A DNA stretch of 64,000 nt, from the NCBI RefSeq assembly GCF_014836445.1, contig NZ_JACSQV010000001.1:1-64000 (forward strand), read 5' to 3'. The translations under genes were made by a program, and so were the position numbers. Source of the DNA: Cellulomonas avistercoris (lineage in GTDB: Bacteria; Actinomycetota; Actinomycetes; Actinomycetales; Cellulomonadaceae). Under the pieces are notes generated by a model. The model was not told the origin of the DNA. It did no database searches and worked only from the letters and a program-made list of their open reading frames with translations. This document shows positions 17,933 to 28,523 of the stretch, piece by piece. Within the stretch, counting starts at the first letter, position 1. The number at the start of each line of letters is the position of its first letter.

Positions 17933-18571
17933 GTGGTCACGTACCGCATCGACACGACGTCCCTGCGCGAGGTCCCGCTCGACGTGAGCGCGACGTGGGA
18001 GCACGTGGAGCTGCTGGAGCGCCGGGGGGTCGACGGCGACGGTGAGCGCGTGGTGTGGCTGCGGATCCTCGGTGCGCTCGCCTCGGCGGAGCAGCTCGCA
18101 TGGTCCGACGTCGCGCGCCACGGGGGCCCGGCGTCGCTCGAGCAGGTGCCCCGCCCGGGTGGTCACGACGTGCCGGCGGCAGCGTGGCGGCCCCTGCTGC
18201 GGCTCGCCCAGGTGCTCCACTGGCGCCACCGGTTCGACGCCGCGGACGTCGCCGTGGACGCGGTCCGTCGCGCGGCGCAGGCCACCATCGTGCGTCACGA
18301 CGTCGACGAGGCGACGCGGCGCGACTGCTCGGCAGTCCTCGCGTTCGCCGACCAGGGGCAGGGCAAGGTGCGCTACGACGCGGGCCGGTGCGTGGAGGCG
18401 GTCCACCTCTTCACCTCGGCGCTCGAGCGCCGCACGCGCGACGGCGCGCCGGCGGACCAGATCGAGTCGAGCCGGATCGCGCTCGCGGCGGCGAGCAGCC
18501 GCGCAGCGAGCACGGGCGCCGCGCGCAGCGGCGCGGAGCACGACGCGTGGCAGGCCGCCGCCCGGGTGTGA
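17933..18571 (+). CDS. Uncharacterised helical protein (TPR-like)
   Basis: I do not recognise this 212-residue soluble protein. It is rich in Ala, Arg and Glu and predicted largely helical. The segment GKVRYDAGRCVEAVHLFTSA has the small-large spacing of a TPR helix pair. The start GTG 17933 follows GGGAGG by 4 bases. It lies alone between the ABC exporter and sufR on the plus strand, and its last codons end 160 bases before sufR. No signal peptide or membrane segment is visible. Confidence 0.7.
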   Translation: MVTYRIDTTSLREVPLDVSATWEHVELLERRGVDGDGERVVWLRILGALASAEQLAWSDVARHGGPASLEQVPRPGGHDVPAAAWRPLLRLAQVLHWRHRFDAADVAVDAVRRAAQATIVRHDVDEATRRDCSAVLAFADQGQGKVRYDAGRCVEAVHLFTSALERRTRDGAPADQIESSRIALAAASSRAASTGAARSGAEHDAWQAAARV

Positions 18572-18636
18572 CGTGAGGCACGCGGCACGCGCGTGCGAGG
18601 GCCGACGAAGGTACGCCTTGCTTGCGGGGATGGATT

Positions 18637-18658
18637 TCGGCAACAAGGATGTTGCCGA
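18637..18658. promoter_or_regulatory. SufR-type operator upstream of sufR
   Basis: A perfect inverted repeat with arms TCGGCAAC and GTTGCCGA and a 6-base spacer contains CAAC-N6-GTTG, the pattern reported for cyanobacterial SufR binding. It overlaps a likely -10 element (AAGGAT, 18645-18650) and lies 74 bases before the sufR ATG. Autorepression of the whole suf operon by SufR is the natural reading. Confidence 0.8.
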
Positions 18659-18731
18659 TATCGAACGCCGTTCTGCGTTCGTCGCGTCCGGACCCGCCCG
18701 AGGGTCCGCGCCATGGCTCCCGGAGGTGCGC

Positions 18732-19553
18732 ATGACAGGTCCCACGCCTGTCGTCGACCGCACCCCCGACGCGGTGAGCGACCACGAGGCGTCCACGCGC
18801 CGGCGCATCCTGCAGATCGTGGCCGCCGACGGCCCTGTCAGCGCCGCGGACCTCGCGTCCGCGCTCGACCTCGCCGCCGCCGGCGTCCGCCGGCACCTGC
18901 AGGCGCTCGAGCTCGCCGACCAGGTCACCGTCCACCGCGGCCGTGCCGCGTCCCGCGGCCGCGGACGCCCCGCCCGTCGCTACGTCGTCACCGGCCAGGG
19001 CCAGACGGCGCTGTCCCACCGCTACGCCGAGATCGCCGCGGACGCGTTGGGCTTCCTCGCGCACGCGGCCGGGCCGCAGGCGGTGGAGCAGTTCGCCGAG
19101 CACCGCGTGCGCGAGCTCGAGCAGCGGCACGCCGCCGCGGTGGACGCCGCGGGCCCCGACGTCGCGGCACGTGCCGAGGCGCTGGCGCAGGCGCTCGCGG
19201 GGGACGGCTACGCCGCCTCGGTGCGCCCGGTGCCCGGCACGTCGGTCGTCCAGCTGTGCCAGGGCCACTGCCCGGTGCAGGAGGTGGCCGCGCAGTTCCC
19301 GCAGCTGTGCGAGGCGGAGGCGCGGGCGTTCGGCCGTCTGCTCGGCGTGCACGTGCAGCGGCTCTCGACGCTCACGTCCGGCGGCCACGTGTGCACCACG
19401 AGCATCCCGACCGTCCCGACCCGCGCGTCCGCCCCGGGCGGCACCGGACCCCCTGACGACCCCGTCCTCGGCGGGACGGCCCACGCGGCCCTCCCCGCTC
19501 CGACCCCGAACCCCCCAGCCCCCGTGCACTCGACGGAAGGACCGACACGATGA
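18732..19553 (+). CDS. sufR: SufR iron-sulfur transcriptional repressor
   Basis: The 273-residue regulator has an N-terminal DeoR/ArsR-like winged helix (about residues 22-68, [20 protein letters not shown]). Its C-terminal sensor part has cysteines C176, C180, C193 and C221 placed to hold an iron-sulfur cluster (LCQGHC, then QLCEAE). SufR represses suf genes when it holds a cluster and releases them under iron or oxidative stress. The last 50 residues are Pro-rich and look disordered. The start ATG 18732 follows GGAGG. The stop overlaps the sufB start by ATGA, so regulator and operon are coupled. Confidence 0.9.
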   Translation: MTGPTPVVDRTPDAVSDHEASTRRRILQIVAADGPVSAADLASALDLAAAGVRRHLQALELADQVTVHRGRAASRGRGRPARRYVVTGQGQTALSHRYAEIAADALGFLAHAAGPQAVEQFAEHRVRELEQRHAAAVDAAGPDVAARAEALAQALAGDGYAASVRPVPGTSVVQLCQGHCPVQEVAAQFPQLCEAEARAFGRLLGVHVQRLSTLTSGGHVCTTSIPTVPTRASAPGGTGPPDDPVLGGTAHAALPAPTPNPPAPVHSTEGPTR

Positions 19554-21007
19554 GCGCACCCACGGACGACACGGCCACCCGGCCGGCGGCCGCAGAGCCG
19601 CTGAGCCAGGACGAGGCGATCGCCTCCATCGGCAACTACACCTTCGGCTGGCACGACCCCGACGTCGCCGGCTCGGTCGCGCGCCGCGGCCTGTCCGAGG
19701 ACGTCGTGCGCGACATCTCGCGGCTCAAGAACGAGCCCGAGTGGATGCTCAAGACGCGCCTGAAGGCCCTGCGGCTGTTCGACAAGAAGCCCATGCCCTG
19801 GTGGGGTGCGGACCTGTCGGGCATCGACTTCGACAACATCAAGTACTTCGTGCGGTCCACGGAGAAGCAGGCCACCAGCTGGGAGGACCTGCCCGAGGAC
19901 ATCAAGAACACGTACGACCGGCTCGGCATCCCCGAGGCCGAGAAGCAGCGGCTCGTCTCGGGCGTCGCGGCGCAGTACGAGTCCGAGGTCGTCTACCACC
20001 AGATCCAGGAGTCGCTCGAGGAGCAGGGCGTCATCTTCCTCGACACCGACACCGCGCTGCGTGAGCACCCGGAGATCTTCGAGCAGTACTTCGGCTCGGT
20101 CATCCCGTCCGGGGACAACAAGTTCGCGGCGCTCAACACCGCGGTGTGGTCGGGCGGCTCGTTCGTCTACGTCCCGCCGGGCGTGCACGTCGAGATCCCG
20201 CTGCAGGCCTACTTCCGGATCAACACCGAGAACATGGGCCAGTTCGAGCGGACGCTGATCATCGCGGACGAGGGCTCCTACGTGCACTACGTCGAGGGCT
20301 GCACCGCGCCGATCTACCAGTCGGACTCGCTGCACTCGGCGGTCGTCGAGATCATCGTCAAGAAGAACGCCCGCGTGCGGTACACGACCATCCAGAACTG
20401 GTCGAACAACGTCTACAACCTCGTCACCAAGCGGGCGACCGCGGCCGAGGGCGCGACGATGGAGTGGGTCGACGGCAACATCGGCTCCAAGGTGACCATG
20501 AAGTACCCCGCGATCTACCTCATGGGCGAGCACGCACGCGGCGAGACGCTCTCGATCGCGTTCGCGGGCGAGGGCCAGCACCAGGACGCGGGCTCGAAGA
20601 TGGTGCACGCCGCACCGCACACGTCGTCGTCGATCGTCTCGAAGTCCGTCGCGCGCGGCGGCGGGCGGACGTCGTACCGCGGGCTCGTGCAGATCCTCGA
20701 GGGGGCCGAGCACTCGGCGTCCAACGTGCTGTGCGACGCGCTGCTCGTGGACCAGATCTCGCGCTCGGACACCTACCCGTACGTCGACGTCCGCGAGGAC
20801 GACGTGTCGATGGGCCACGAGGCCACGGTGTCCCGCGTGAGCGAGGACCAGCTGTTCTACCTCATGTCCCGAGGCATGACCGAGACCGAGGCCATGGCCA
20901 TGATCGTGCGCGGGTTCGTCGAGCCCATCGCGCGCGAGCTGCCCATGGAGTACGCGCTCGAGCTCAACCGCCTCATCGAGCTGCAGATGGAAGGGGCCGT
21001 CGGCTGA
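19550..21007 (+). CDS. sufB: Fe-S cluster assembly scaffold SufB
   Basis: SufB is the main scaffold on which nascent 4Fe-4S clusters form in the SufBC2D complex. The 485-residue protein matches it from end to end, including [20 protein letters not shown], the [20 protein letters not shown] region with the conserved cysteine, and the C-terminal [19 protein letters not shown] segment. No intein is inserted, unlike some mycobacterial SufB proteins. The ATG overlaps the sufR stop. Confidence 0.97.
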   Translation: MSAPTDDTATRPAAAEPLSQDEAIASIGNYTFGWHDPDVAGSVARRGLSEDVVRDISRLKNEPEWMLKTRLKALRLFDKKPMPWWGADLSGIDFDNIKYFVRSTEKQATSWEDLPEDIKNTYDRLGIPEAEKQRLVSGVAAQYESEVVYHQIQESLEEQGVIFLDTDTALREHPEIFEQYFGSVIPSGDNKFAALNTAVWSGGSFVYVPPGVHVEIPLQAYFRINTENMGQFERTLIIADEGSYVHYVEGCTAPIYQSDSLHSAVVEIIVKKNARVRYTTIQNWSNNVYNLVTKRATAAEGATMEWVDGNIGSKVTMKYPAIYLMGEHARGETLSIAFAGEGQHQDAGSKMVHAAPHTSSSIVSKSVARGGGRTSYRGLVQILEGAEHSASNVLCDALLVDQISRSDTYPYVDVREDDVSMGHEATVSRVSEDQLFYLMSRGMTETEAMAMIVRGFVEPIARELPMEYALELNRLIELQMEGAVG

Positions 21008-22317
21008 TGACGACCACCACGAACGAGACGGCACCCACCGCGGGCCTCTCCACGGACCACTCCCTCGCCGTCGCCGACGGCGCCCACACGCACGGCGGGC
21101 TCGTGCCCGAGTCGTCGCGCGCGTCGCGGCCCACGAGCTTCGACGTCGCCGACTTCCCCGTGCCCACCGGGCGCGAGGAGGAGTGGCGCTTCGCCCCGGT
21201 CGACCGGTTCGCGGGTCTGTTCGCGGCCGCGAGCGACGGCATCCTGACCGGGCGCGGCGTCCTGACGACCGTCGTCGAGGCGCCCGAGGTCCGCGTCGAG
21301 ATCGTCGACCGCGACGACGCGCGCCTCGGCACCGCCGGCAAGCCCGGCGACCGTGCCGCCGCGACCGCGTGGGCGTCGTTCGACCGCGCGACCGTCGTGA
21401 CGCTGCCGCGCGAGTCGGTCTCCTCCAAGGTGACGTCGATCGTCGTCGAGGGCGTCGAGGGTGCCGGCCTGGCCGACGCGCCGCTCGAGCCGACGGCCAC
21501 CCACCTGCTCGTCCACGCCGAGCCGCTGTCGCAGGGCGTCGTCGTGCTCGACCACGTCGGGCACGCGAACCTCACCGAGACGGTCGAGATCGTGGCCGAG
21601 GACGGTGCGCACCTCACGGTCGTGTCGGTGCAGGACTGGGCCCCCGGCTCGGTCCACGCCGCGAGCCACCGCGTGCGGATCGGCCGCGACGCGTCCGTCA
21701 AGCACATCGTCGTCACGCTCGGCGGCGACGTCGTGCGCGTCACGCCCGACACCGAGTTCGTCGGCGAGGGCGGGTCCGTCAAGGCGCTCGGGCTGTACTT
21801 CGCCGACGCGGCGCAGCACCAGGAGCACCGCCTGTTCGTCGACCACGCGGTCCCGAACTGCGTGTCCCGCGTGACGTACAAGGGCGCGCTGCAGGGCGTC
21901 GGCGCCCACACCGTGTGGGTCGGCGACGTGCTCATCCGCGCGGCCGCCGAGGGCACGGACACCTACGAGCTCAACCGCAACCTCGTCCTGACGGACGGCG
22001 CGCGCGCGGACTCGGTGCCGAACCTGGAGATCGAGACGGGCCTCATCGAGGGTGCCGGCCACGCCAGCGCGACCGGCCGGTTCGACGACGAGCAGCTCTT
22101 CTACCTGCGCTCGCGCGGCATCCCCGAGACCGACGCGCGTCGCCTCGTGGTCCGCGGCTTCTTCGCCGAGCTCATCCAGGAGATCGGTGTCCCCGAGGTC
22201 GAGGAGCGGCTCACGGCCGCCATCGACGCGGAGCTCGAGAAGTCCATGTCGGCGATCCTCGGCACCGAGCCGCACGTCGAGGGCTCGGAGGCCGCGCTCT
22301 CCACGGAGCGTGCATGA
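21007..22317 (+). CDS. sufD: Fe-S cluster assembly protein SufD
   Basis: SufD pairs with SufB and SufC and helps iron entry. The 436-residue protein shows the beta-helix core and the C-terminal RGIPETDARRLVVRGFFAEL segment parallel to that of SufB. Its N-terminal PTGREEEWRFAPVDRF resembles the usual REEWRYT motif. The ATG shares its A with the sufB stop (TGATG). Confidence 0.96.
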   Translation: MTTTTNETAPTAGLSTDHSLAVADGAHTHGGLVPESSRASRPTSFDVADFPVPTGREEEWRFAPVDRFAGLFAAASDGILTGRGVLTTVVEAPEVRVEIVDRDDARLGTAGKPGDRAAATAWASFDRATVVTLPRESVSSKVTSIVVEGVEGAGLADAPLEPTATHLLVHAEPLSQGVVVLDHVGHANLTETVEIVAEDGAHLTVVSVQDWAPGSVHAASHRVRIGRDASVKHIVVTLGGDVVRVTPDTEFVGEGGSVKALGLYFADAAQHQEHRLFVDHAVPNCVSRVTYKGALQGVGAHTVWVGDVLIRAAAEGTDTYELNRNLVLTDGARADSVPNLEIETGLIEGAGHASATGRFDDEQLFYLRSRGIPETDARRLVVRGFFAELIQEIGVPEVEERLTAAIDAELEKSMSAILGTEPHVEGSEAALSTERA

Positions 22318-22646
22318 GCGCCCAGCTGGCCTGCTACACCGCGGACGTGCCCGTCGCCGGCACGCTGCGCGTCGAGCTCGAGGGCGAGACGGGACCCGTC
22401 GAGGTCGCCGTCGTCCGTGACGAGTCCGGCGACTGGCACGCGATCAGCGACATCTGCTCGCACGGTGCCGTCTCCCTGTCCGACGGCGAGGTCGAGGACT
22501 GCACGGTGGAGTGCTGGCTGCACGGGTCGAGGTTCGACCTGCGCTCCGGCAAGCCGCTGTCACCGCCCGCGATCAAGCCCGTCCCCGTCTACCCCGTGAC
22601 CGTCGACGGCGAGCGTGTGCTCGTCGACGTCGACGCGCCGCTCTGA
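22314..22646 (+). CDS. Rieske-type [2Fe-2S] protein within the suf operon
   Basis: The 110-residue protein is a small Rieske ferredoxin: C48-x-H50, then 16 residues, then C67-x2-H70 (CSH and CWLH). Such genes sit between sufD and sufC in many actinobacteria and are annotated as non-heme iron oxygenase ferredoxin subunits. A role as electron donor to cluster assembly, or as a client or carrier, is inferred from its place. The ATG overlaps the sufD stop. Confidence 0.92.
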   Translation: MSAQLACYTADVPVAGTLRVELEGETGPVEVAVVRDESGDWHAISDICSHGAVSLSDGEVEDCTVECWLHGSRFDLRSGKPLSPPAIKPVPVYPVTVDGERVLVDVDAPL

Positions 22647-22662
22647 ACCCGAGGAGTACCCG

Positions 22663-23427
22663 ATGTCCACCCTGGAGATCCGCGACCTGCACGTCAGCGT
22701 CGAGACGAAGGAGGGCCCCAAGCCCATCCTGCGCGGCGTCGACCTCACCGTGAGCAGCGGCGAGACCCACGCCATCATGGGCCCCAACGGGTCCGGCAAG
22801 TCCACGCTGGCGTACTCGCTGGCCGGGCACCCGAAGTACCAGATCACGTCGGGCAGCGTGCTGCTCGACGGTGAGGACGTCCTCGCGATGAGCGTCGACG
22901 AGCGTGCCCGCGCCGGCATGTTCCTCGCCATGCAGTACCCCGTCGAGGTCCCCGGCGTGTCCGTGTCGAACTTCCTGCGGACCGCCAAGACCGCGATCGA
23001 CGGTCAGGCGCCGCCGCTGCGCTCGTGGGTCAAGGACATGCGCGGCGCGATGGACGCCCTGCGCATGGACGCCACGTTCGCGGAGCGGTCCGTCAACGAG
23101 GGCTTCTCCGGTGGCGAGAAGAAGCGCCACGAGATCCTCCAGATGGAGCTCCTCAAGCCGCGCTTCGCCATCCTCGACGAGACCGACTCGGGTCTCGACG
23201 TCGACGCGCTGCGCGTCGTGTCCGAGGGCGTCAACCGCGTCAAGGCCGGCGGCGACGTGGGTGTGCTCCTCATCACGCACTACACGCGCATCCTGCGCTA
23301 CATCCAGCCCGACTTCGTGCACGTCTTCGTCGACGGCCGGATCGCCGAGGAGGGTGGCCCGGAGCTGGCCGAGCGCCTCGAGAACGAGGGCTACGACCGG
23401 TTCCTGCCGGCCGGCACGTCGGTCTGA
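22663..23427 (+). CDS. sufC: Fe-S cluster assembly ATPase SufC
   Basis: SufC is the ABC-type ATPase of the SufBCD scaffold complex. The 254-residue protein has Walker A GPNGSGKST at residues 40-48, the signature FSGGEKKRHE and Walker B FAILDETDSGLD. The start ATG 22663 has GAGGAG 7 bases upstream and lies 16 bases after the Rieske gene. It is followed by an unusual hairpin spacer before sufS. Confidence 0.97.
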   Translation: MSTLEIRDLHVSVETKEGPKPILRGVDLTVSSGETHAIMGPNGSGKSTLAYSLAGHPKYQITSGSVLLDGEDVLAMSVDERARAGMFLAMQYPVEVPGVSVSNFLRTAKTAIDGQAPPLRSWVKDMRGAMDALRMDATFAERSVNEGFSGGEKKRHEILQMELLKPRFAILDETDSGLDVDALRVVSEGVNRVKAGGDVGVLLITHYTRILRYIQPDFVHVFVDGRIAEEGGPELAERLENEGYDRFLPAGTSV

Positions 23428-25417
<1,990 letters not shown>

Positions 25418-25421
<4 letters not shown>

Positions 25422-25759
25422 CCACCGAACCGATCACCACCCCTGCCGGTCCGCCGACGGTGGCCGACGTCGAGGAGGCGATGCGTGACGTCATCGACCC
25501 CGAGCTCGGCATCAACGTCGTCGACCTCGGCCTGGTCTACGGCGTCGTCATCGACCAGACCAGCACCGCCGTCATCGACATGACGCTCACGTCGGCGGCG
25601 TGCCCGCTCACGGACGTCATCGAGGACCAGACGGGTCAGGCGCTCGACGGCCTCGTCGACGGCTTCCGCATCAACTGGGTGTGGATGCCGCCGTGGGGCC
25701 CGGAGAAGATCACGCCCGACGGCCGCGAGCAGATGCGGGCGCTCGGCTTCAACATCTGA
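25418..25759 (+). CDS. sufT: SufT / MIP18-family Fe-S assembly factor
   Basis: The 113-residue DUF59/MIP18 domain protein has the PELGINVVDLGLVYGV motif and one cysteine (C62 in SAACPLTD). SufT proteins help cluster maturation, and this gene closes suf operons in Actinobacteria. The start overlaps the sufU stop (ATGA). A terminator follows within 15 bases. Confidence 0.92.
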
Positions 25760-25771
25760 GCGTGCGGGACG

Positions 25772-25807
25772 ACGAGGGCCGCGCCGGTCGACCGGCGAGG
25801 CCCTCGT
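25772..25807. terminator. Terminator between suf operon and kdgK
   Basis: ACGAGGGCC (25772-25780) pairs with GGCCCTCGT (25799-25807), and an inner palindrome GCCGGTCGACCGGC fills the loop. It stands between convergent genes and can act in both directions. Confidence 0.85.
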
Positions 25808-25839
25808 GCTCCCTGCGGACGATCCTCCGTGCGCGGGGC

Positions 25840-26940
25840 TCAGCGGTCGACGCGCGCCCCGCCGCCACCGGCCAGCTTGATCACCTCGGCAGCGGACGCC
25901 ATGGTCGTGTCACCCGGCGTGGTCATGGCCAGGGCGCCGTGGGCGGCACCGTACTCGACGGCGGTCTGCAGCGGCTGACCGTCGAGCAGGCCGTAGACGA
26001 GCCCCGAGGCGAACGAGTCGCCACCGCCGACGCGGTCGAGGATCTCCAGGCCCGGCCGGTGCGTGGCCTGCACGACACCGGTCTGCGGCGACCACGCGAT
26101 GGCGCCCCAGTCGTTGACCGTCGCGCTCCGGACGGTGCGCAGGGTCGTCGCGATGACCTTGAAGTGCGGGAACTCCTGCGCCACGCGGGCGATCATGGCC
26201 GCGAACGAGTCGACCTCGATGGCCGTGAGGTCGGCGTCGACGCCCTCGACCTCGAACCCGAGCGCGGCGGTGAAGTCCTCCTCGTTGCCGATCATGACGT
26301 CGACGTGGCGGGCGATCGCGCGGTTGACCTCCTGGGCGCGCGCGGTCCCGCCGATGGCCCTCCAGAGGCTCGGGCGGTAGTTGAGGTCGTACGAGACGAC
26401 GGTGCCGTGCCGCTTCGCGGCGGTCACGGCGGCGATCACCGTCTGTGCGGAGGTCTCGGACAGCGCCGCGTAGATGCCGCCGGTGTGGAGCCAGCGCACG
26501 CCGAGGTCGCCGAAGAGGTGGTCCCAGTCGACGTCGTCGGGGCCGAGCACGCTCGCGGCCGTGTGGCCGCGGTCGGAGACCCCGACGGCGCCGCGCACGC
26601 CGAAGCCCCGCTCGGTGAAGTTGAGGCCGTTGCGCACCGAGCGGCCGATGCCGTCGTAGGGCAGCCACGTCAGGAAGGACGTGTCGACGCCGCCCTGGAG
26701 GATGAGGTCCTCGACCAGCCGGCCGATCTCGTTGTCGGCGAGGGCGGTGACCACCGCGGTGCGCAGGCCGAACGCACGACGCAGCCCGCGCGCGACGTTG
26801 TACTCACCCCCGCCCTCCCAGGCCCGGAACTGGCGGGCGGTGCGGATGCGGCCCTCCCCGGGGTCGAGGCGGAGCATCACCTCGCCGAGGGAGACCGCGT
26901 CGTAGCGGACGTCGTCGGCGGGACGGATCTGCAGGGGCAT
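25840..26940 (-). CDS. kdgK: 2-keto-3-deoxygluconate kinase (PfkB family)
   Basis: The 366-residue PfkB-family sugar kinase has the N-terminal LGEVMLRLDPG start, a di-Gly loop (WEGGGEYNVARGL) and the C-terminal catalytic motif RVGGGDSFASGL with the base Asp. Its pairing with a KDPG aldolase and an IclR regulator points to phosphorylation of 2-keto-3-deoxygluconate. Start ATG 26940 has GAGGAGA upstream. It lies 23 bases after eda in one operon. A different keto-sugar acid substrate cannot be excluded. Confidence 0.87.
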   Translation of the reverse strand: MPLQIRPADDVRYDAVSLGEVMLRLDPGEGRIRTARQFRAWEGGGEYNVARGLRRAFGLRTAVVTALADNEIGRLVEDLILQGGVDTSFLTWLPYDGIGRSVRNGLNFTERGFGVRGAVGVSDRGHTAASVLGPDDVDWDHLFGDLGVRWLHTGGIYAALSETSAQTVIAAVTAAKRHGTVVSYDLNYRPSLWRAIGGTARAQEVNRAIARHVDVMIGNEEDFTAALGFEVEGVDADLTAIEVDSFAAMIARVAQEFPHFKVIATTLRTVRSATVNDWGAIAWSPQTGVVQATHRPGLEILDRVGGGDSFASGLVYGLLDGQPLQTAVEYGAAHGALAMTTPGDTTMASAAEVIKLAGGGGARVDR

Positions 26941-26963
26941 GGTTCTCTCCTCGACGGGGGTGG

Positions 26964-27599
26964 TCAGGGACGCAGGTGCGCCGCGAGCGCGACGGCCTCG
27001 GCCACGAGGGACCGGACGGCGTCGACGTCCCGGGCGCGCACGAGGCCGCGGGGGACCATCCACGACCCTCCGACCGCGGCGACGCACGACAGCGCGAGGT
27101 ACTCGCCGAGGTTGGCCGTGCCGACGCCTCCGGTGGGGACGAACCGCACACCGCCGAAGGGGGCGGCGAGCGCGGCGATGGCCGCGCTGCCGCCGGACGT
27201 CCCGGCCGGGAAGAACTTCACGGTCTCGATGCCGAGCTCCAGGGCAGCCTGCACCTCGGTCGCGGTGACGGCACCCGGGATCACGGGCACGCCGTGCTCG
27301 TTCGCGCGTTCCACCACGGCGCGGGACGTGCCGGGCGACACGAGGTACCGGGCACCGGCGGCGACCGCCCGGTCGACCTGGTCGGGCGTGAGGACGGTCC
27401 CGGCGCCGACGAGCACGTCGCCCCGCCCGGCCAGGACGCGGATCGCGTCGGCTGCCGCGGCGGTGCGGAACGTGACCTCCGCGACGGGAAGCCCACCGGA
27501 GACGAGCGCCTCGCCCAGGGGCCCGGCGTCGGCCGCGTCGTCGAGCACGACGACGGGCACCAGGCGATGGGCGGCGAGCTGCTCGAGGATGTCGGCCAT
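26964..27599 (-). CDS. eda: KDPG / KHG aldolase
   Basis: This class I aldolase splits 2-keto-3-deoxy-6-phosphogluconate to pyruvate and glyceraldehyde 3-phosphate. The 211-residue protein has E41 and R45 in VAEVTFRT, the Schiff-base lysine K128 in TVKFFPAG, and the FVPTGGV segment. It is first in the eda-kdgK operon, 5' of which lies a palindromic operator. No edd dehydratase is present in the window, so this looks like the lower part of a hexuronate route rather than a full Entner-Doudoroff pathway. Confidence 0.93.
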   Translation of the reverse strand: MADILEQLAAHRLVPVVVLDDAADAGPLGEALVSGGLPVAEVTFRTAAAADAIRVLAGRGDVLVGAGTVLTPDQVDRAVAAGARYLVSPGTSRAVVERANEHGVPVIPGAVTATEVQAALELGIETVKFFPAGTSGGSAAIAALAAPFGGVRFVPTGGVGTANLGEYLALSCVAAVGGSWMVPRGLVRARDVDAVRSLVAEAVALAAHLRP

Positions 27600-27607
27600 G
27601 ATGCTCC

Positions 27608-27645
27608 GTTTCGTCTAGCGGAACGCTAGTGGCGTCCAGCGGAAC
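27608..27645. promoter_or_regulatory. IclR-type operator region of eda-kdgK
   Basis: GTTTCG-N5-CGGAAC (27608-27624) is an imperfect inverted repeat of the kind bound by IclR proteins. The half-site AGCGGAAC recurs at 27638-27645, 21 bp or two helical turns away. A minus-strand -10 box TAGCGT (27628 to 27623) lies inside the pair, so binding would block eda transcription. Confidence 0.65.
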
Positions 27646-27690
27646 AAGCATGCCATGGCGGTGTACCGAGGCCCAGCGAGGGCGGGCGTG

Positions 27691-28473
27691 TCAGGCCTGG
27701 AGCGCGAGGCCCGTGGGCAGCAGGGGGCTCGCCACGGCGATCACCTGCTCGTGCAGCGTCGTCATGCGCTCGGGCGTCATGCGGTCCGCGGGGGCGGTGA
27801 CGCTGAGCGCCGCCACGGGACGCCCGCCGCGCAGCAGCGGCACCGCGAGGCACGCGATGCCGGGCTCGTTCTCCTGGACCTCCGTCGCGTAACCCCGCGA
27901 CCGGGCGGCCTCCAGCTCCGTGGCCAGGGCGTCGGCCGTGATCCGCCCCTCCGGGCGGACGGCGCCCGCGTACACGTCCAGCGCCGCGTCGGGCGTCGCG
28001 CCGAACGCGAGGAGCGCCCGGCCGAGAGCGGTCGTCGCCGCCCAGTTGCGCCGCCCGACGGCTGACCAGACGCGCACCGGACGGTCCGGCTCGACCTTGT
28101 CCAGGTAGACGACGTGGACGCCGTTGAGCACCCCGAGGTGCACGAGCTCGTTGGTTTCCGAGCACACGGCGACGAGCGCGCCGTGCAGCCGCGCGGGCAG
28201 GTCGTTCTCGGAGAAGTACCGGTCCGCGAGGCCCACGCCTGCAGGGCCGAGTGAGTACCGGCCCGTCGTGGGGTCCTGCGAGACGTAGTCGCGGTGGCGC
28301 AGCGCGGCGAGCGAGCGGTGCACGGTCGTCTTGTGCACGCCGAGGCTCGCGGACAGGTCAGCGAGCGAGACCCCGGCCGGACCCGCGGACGCCACCGCCT
28401 CGAGCGTGCGCAGCGCACGGTCGACGCTCTCGACCGGCGACGTCGGCACGACGACCGGGGGATCGACCTCCAC
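27691..28473 (-). CDS. IclR-family transcriptional regulator (KdgR-like)
   Basis: The 260-residue regulator has an N-terminal winged helix (VSLADLSASLGVHKTTVHRS, about residues 35-54) and the IclR effector domain (from about residue 80, with ENEPGIACLAVPLLRGGRP near the C-terminus). It lies 91 bases upstream of eda on the same strand, and the operator lies in that gap. It probably senses a keto-deoxy sugar acid and represses eda-kdgK; the effector is inferred. Start GTG 28473 sits 6 bases after a TAGGGT -10 box. Confidence 0.9.
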   Translation of the reverse strand: MEVDPPVVVPTSPVESVDRALRTLEAVASAGPAGVSLADLSASLGVHKTTVHRSLAALRHRDYVSQDPTTGRYSLGPAGVGLADRYFSENDLPARLHGALVAVCSETNELVHLGVLNGVHVVYLDKVEPDRPVRVWSAVGRRNWAATTALGRALLAFGATPDAALDVYAGAVRPEGRITADALATELEAARSRGYATEVQENEPGIACLAVPLLRGGRPVAALSVTAPADRMTPERMTTLHEQVIAVASPLLPTGLALQA

Positions 28474-28479
28474 GGCACC

Positions 28480-28485
28480 ACCCTA
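28480..28485 (-). promoter_or_regulatory. -10 box of the IclR gene, leaderless start
   Basis: TAGGGT on the minus strand stands 6 bases before GTG 28473, with no Shine-Dalgarno sequence. Confidence 0.55.
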
Positions 28486-28523
28486 CGGGTCGGCGGTCGA
28501 GGGGCCGACGCGCTGCCCCGTGC

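Noticed and set aside
27597..28473. IclR as a regulator of the suf operon next door
   Set aside because: The suf operon has SufR and its own operator, ends in a strong terminator, and lies on the other strand; the IclR half-sites are at eda.
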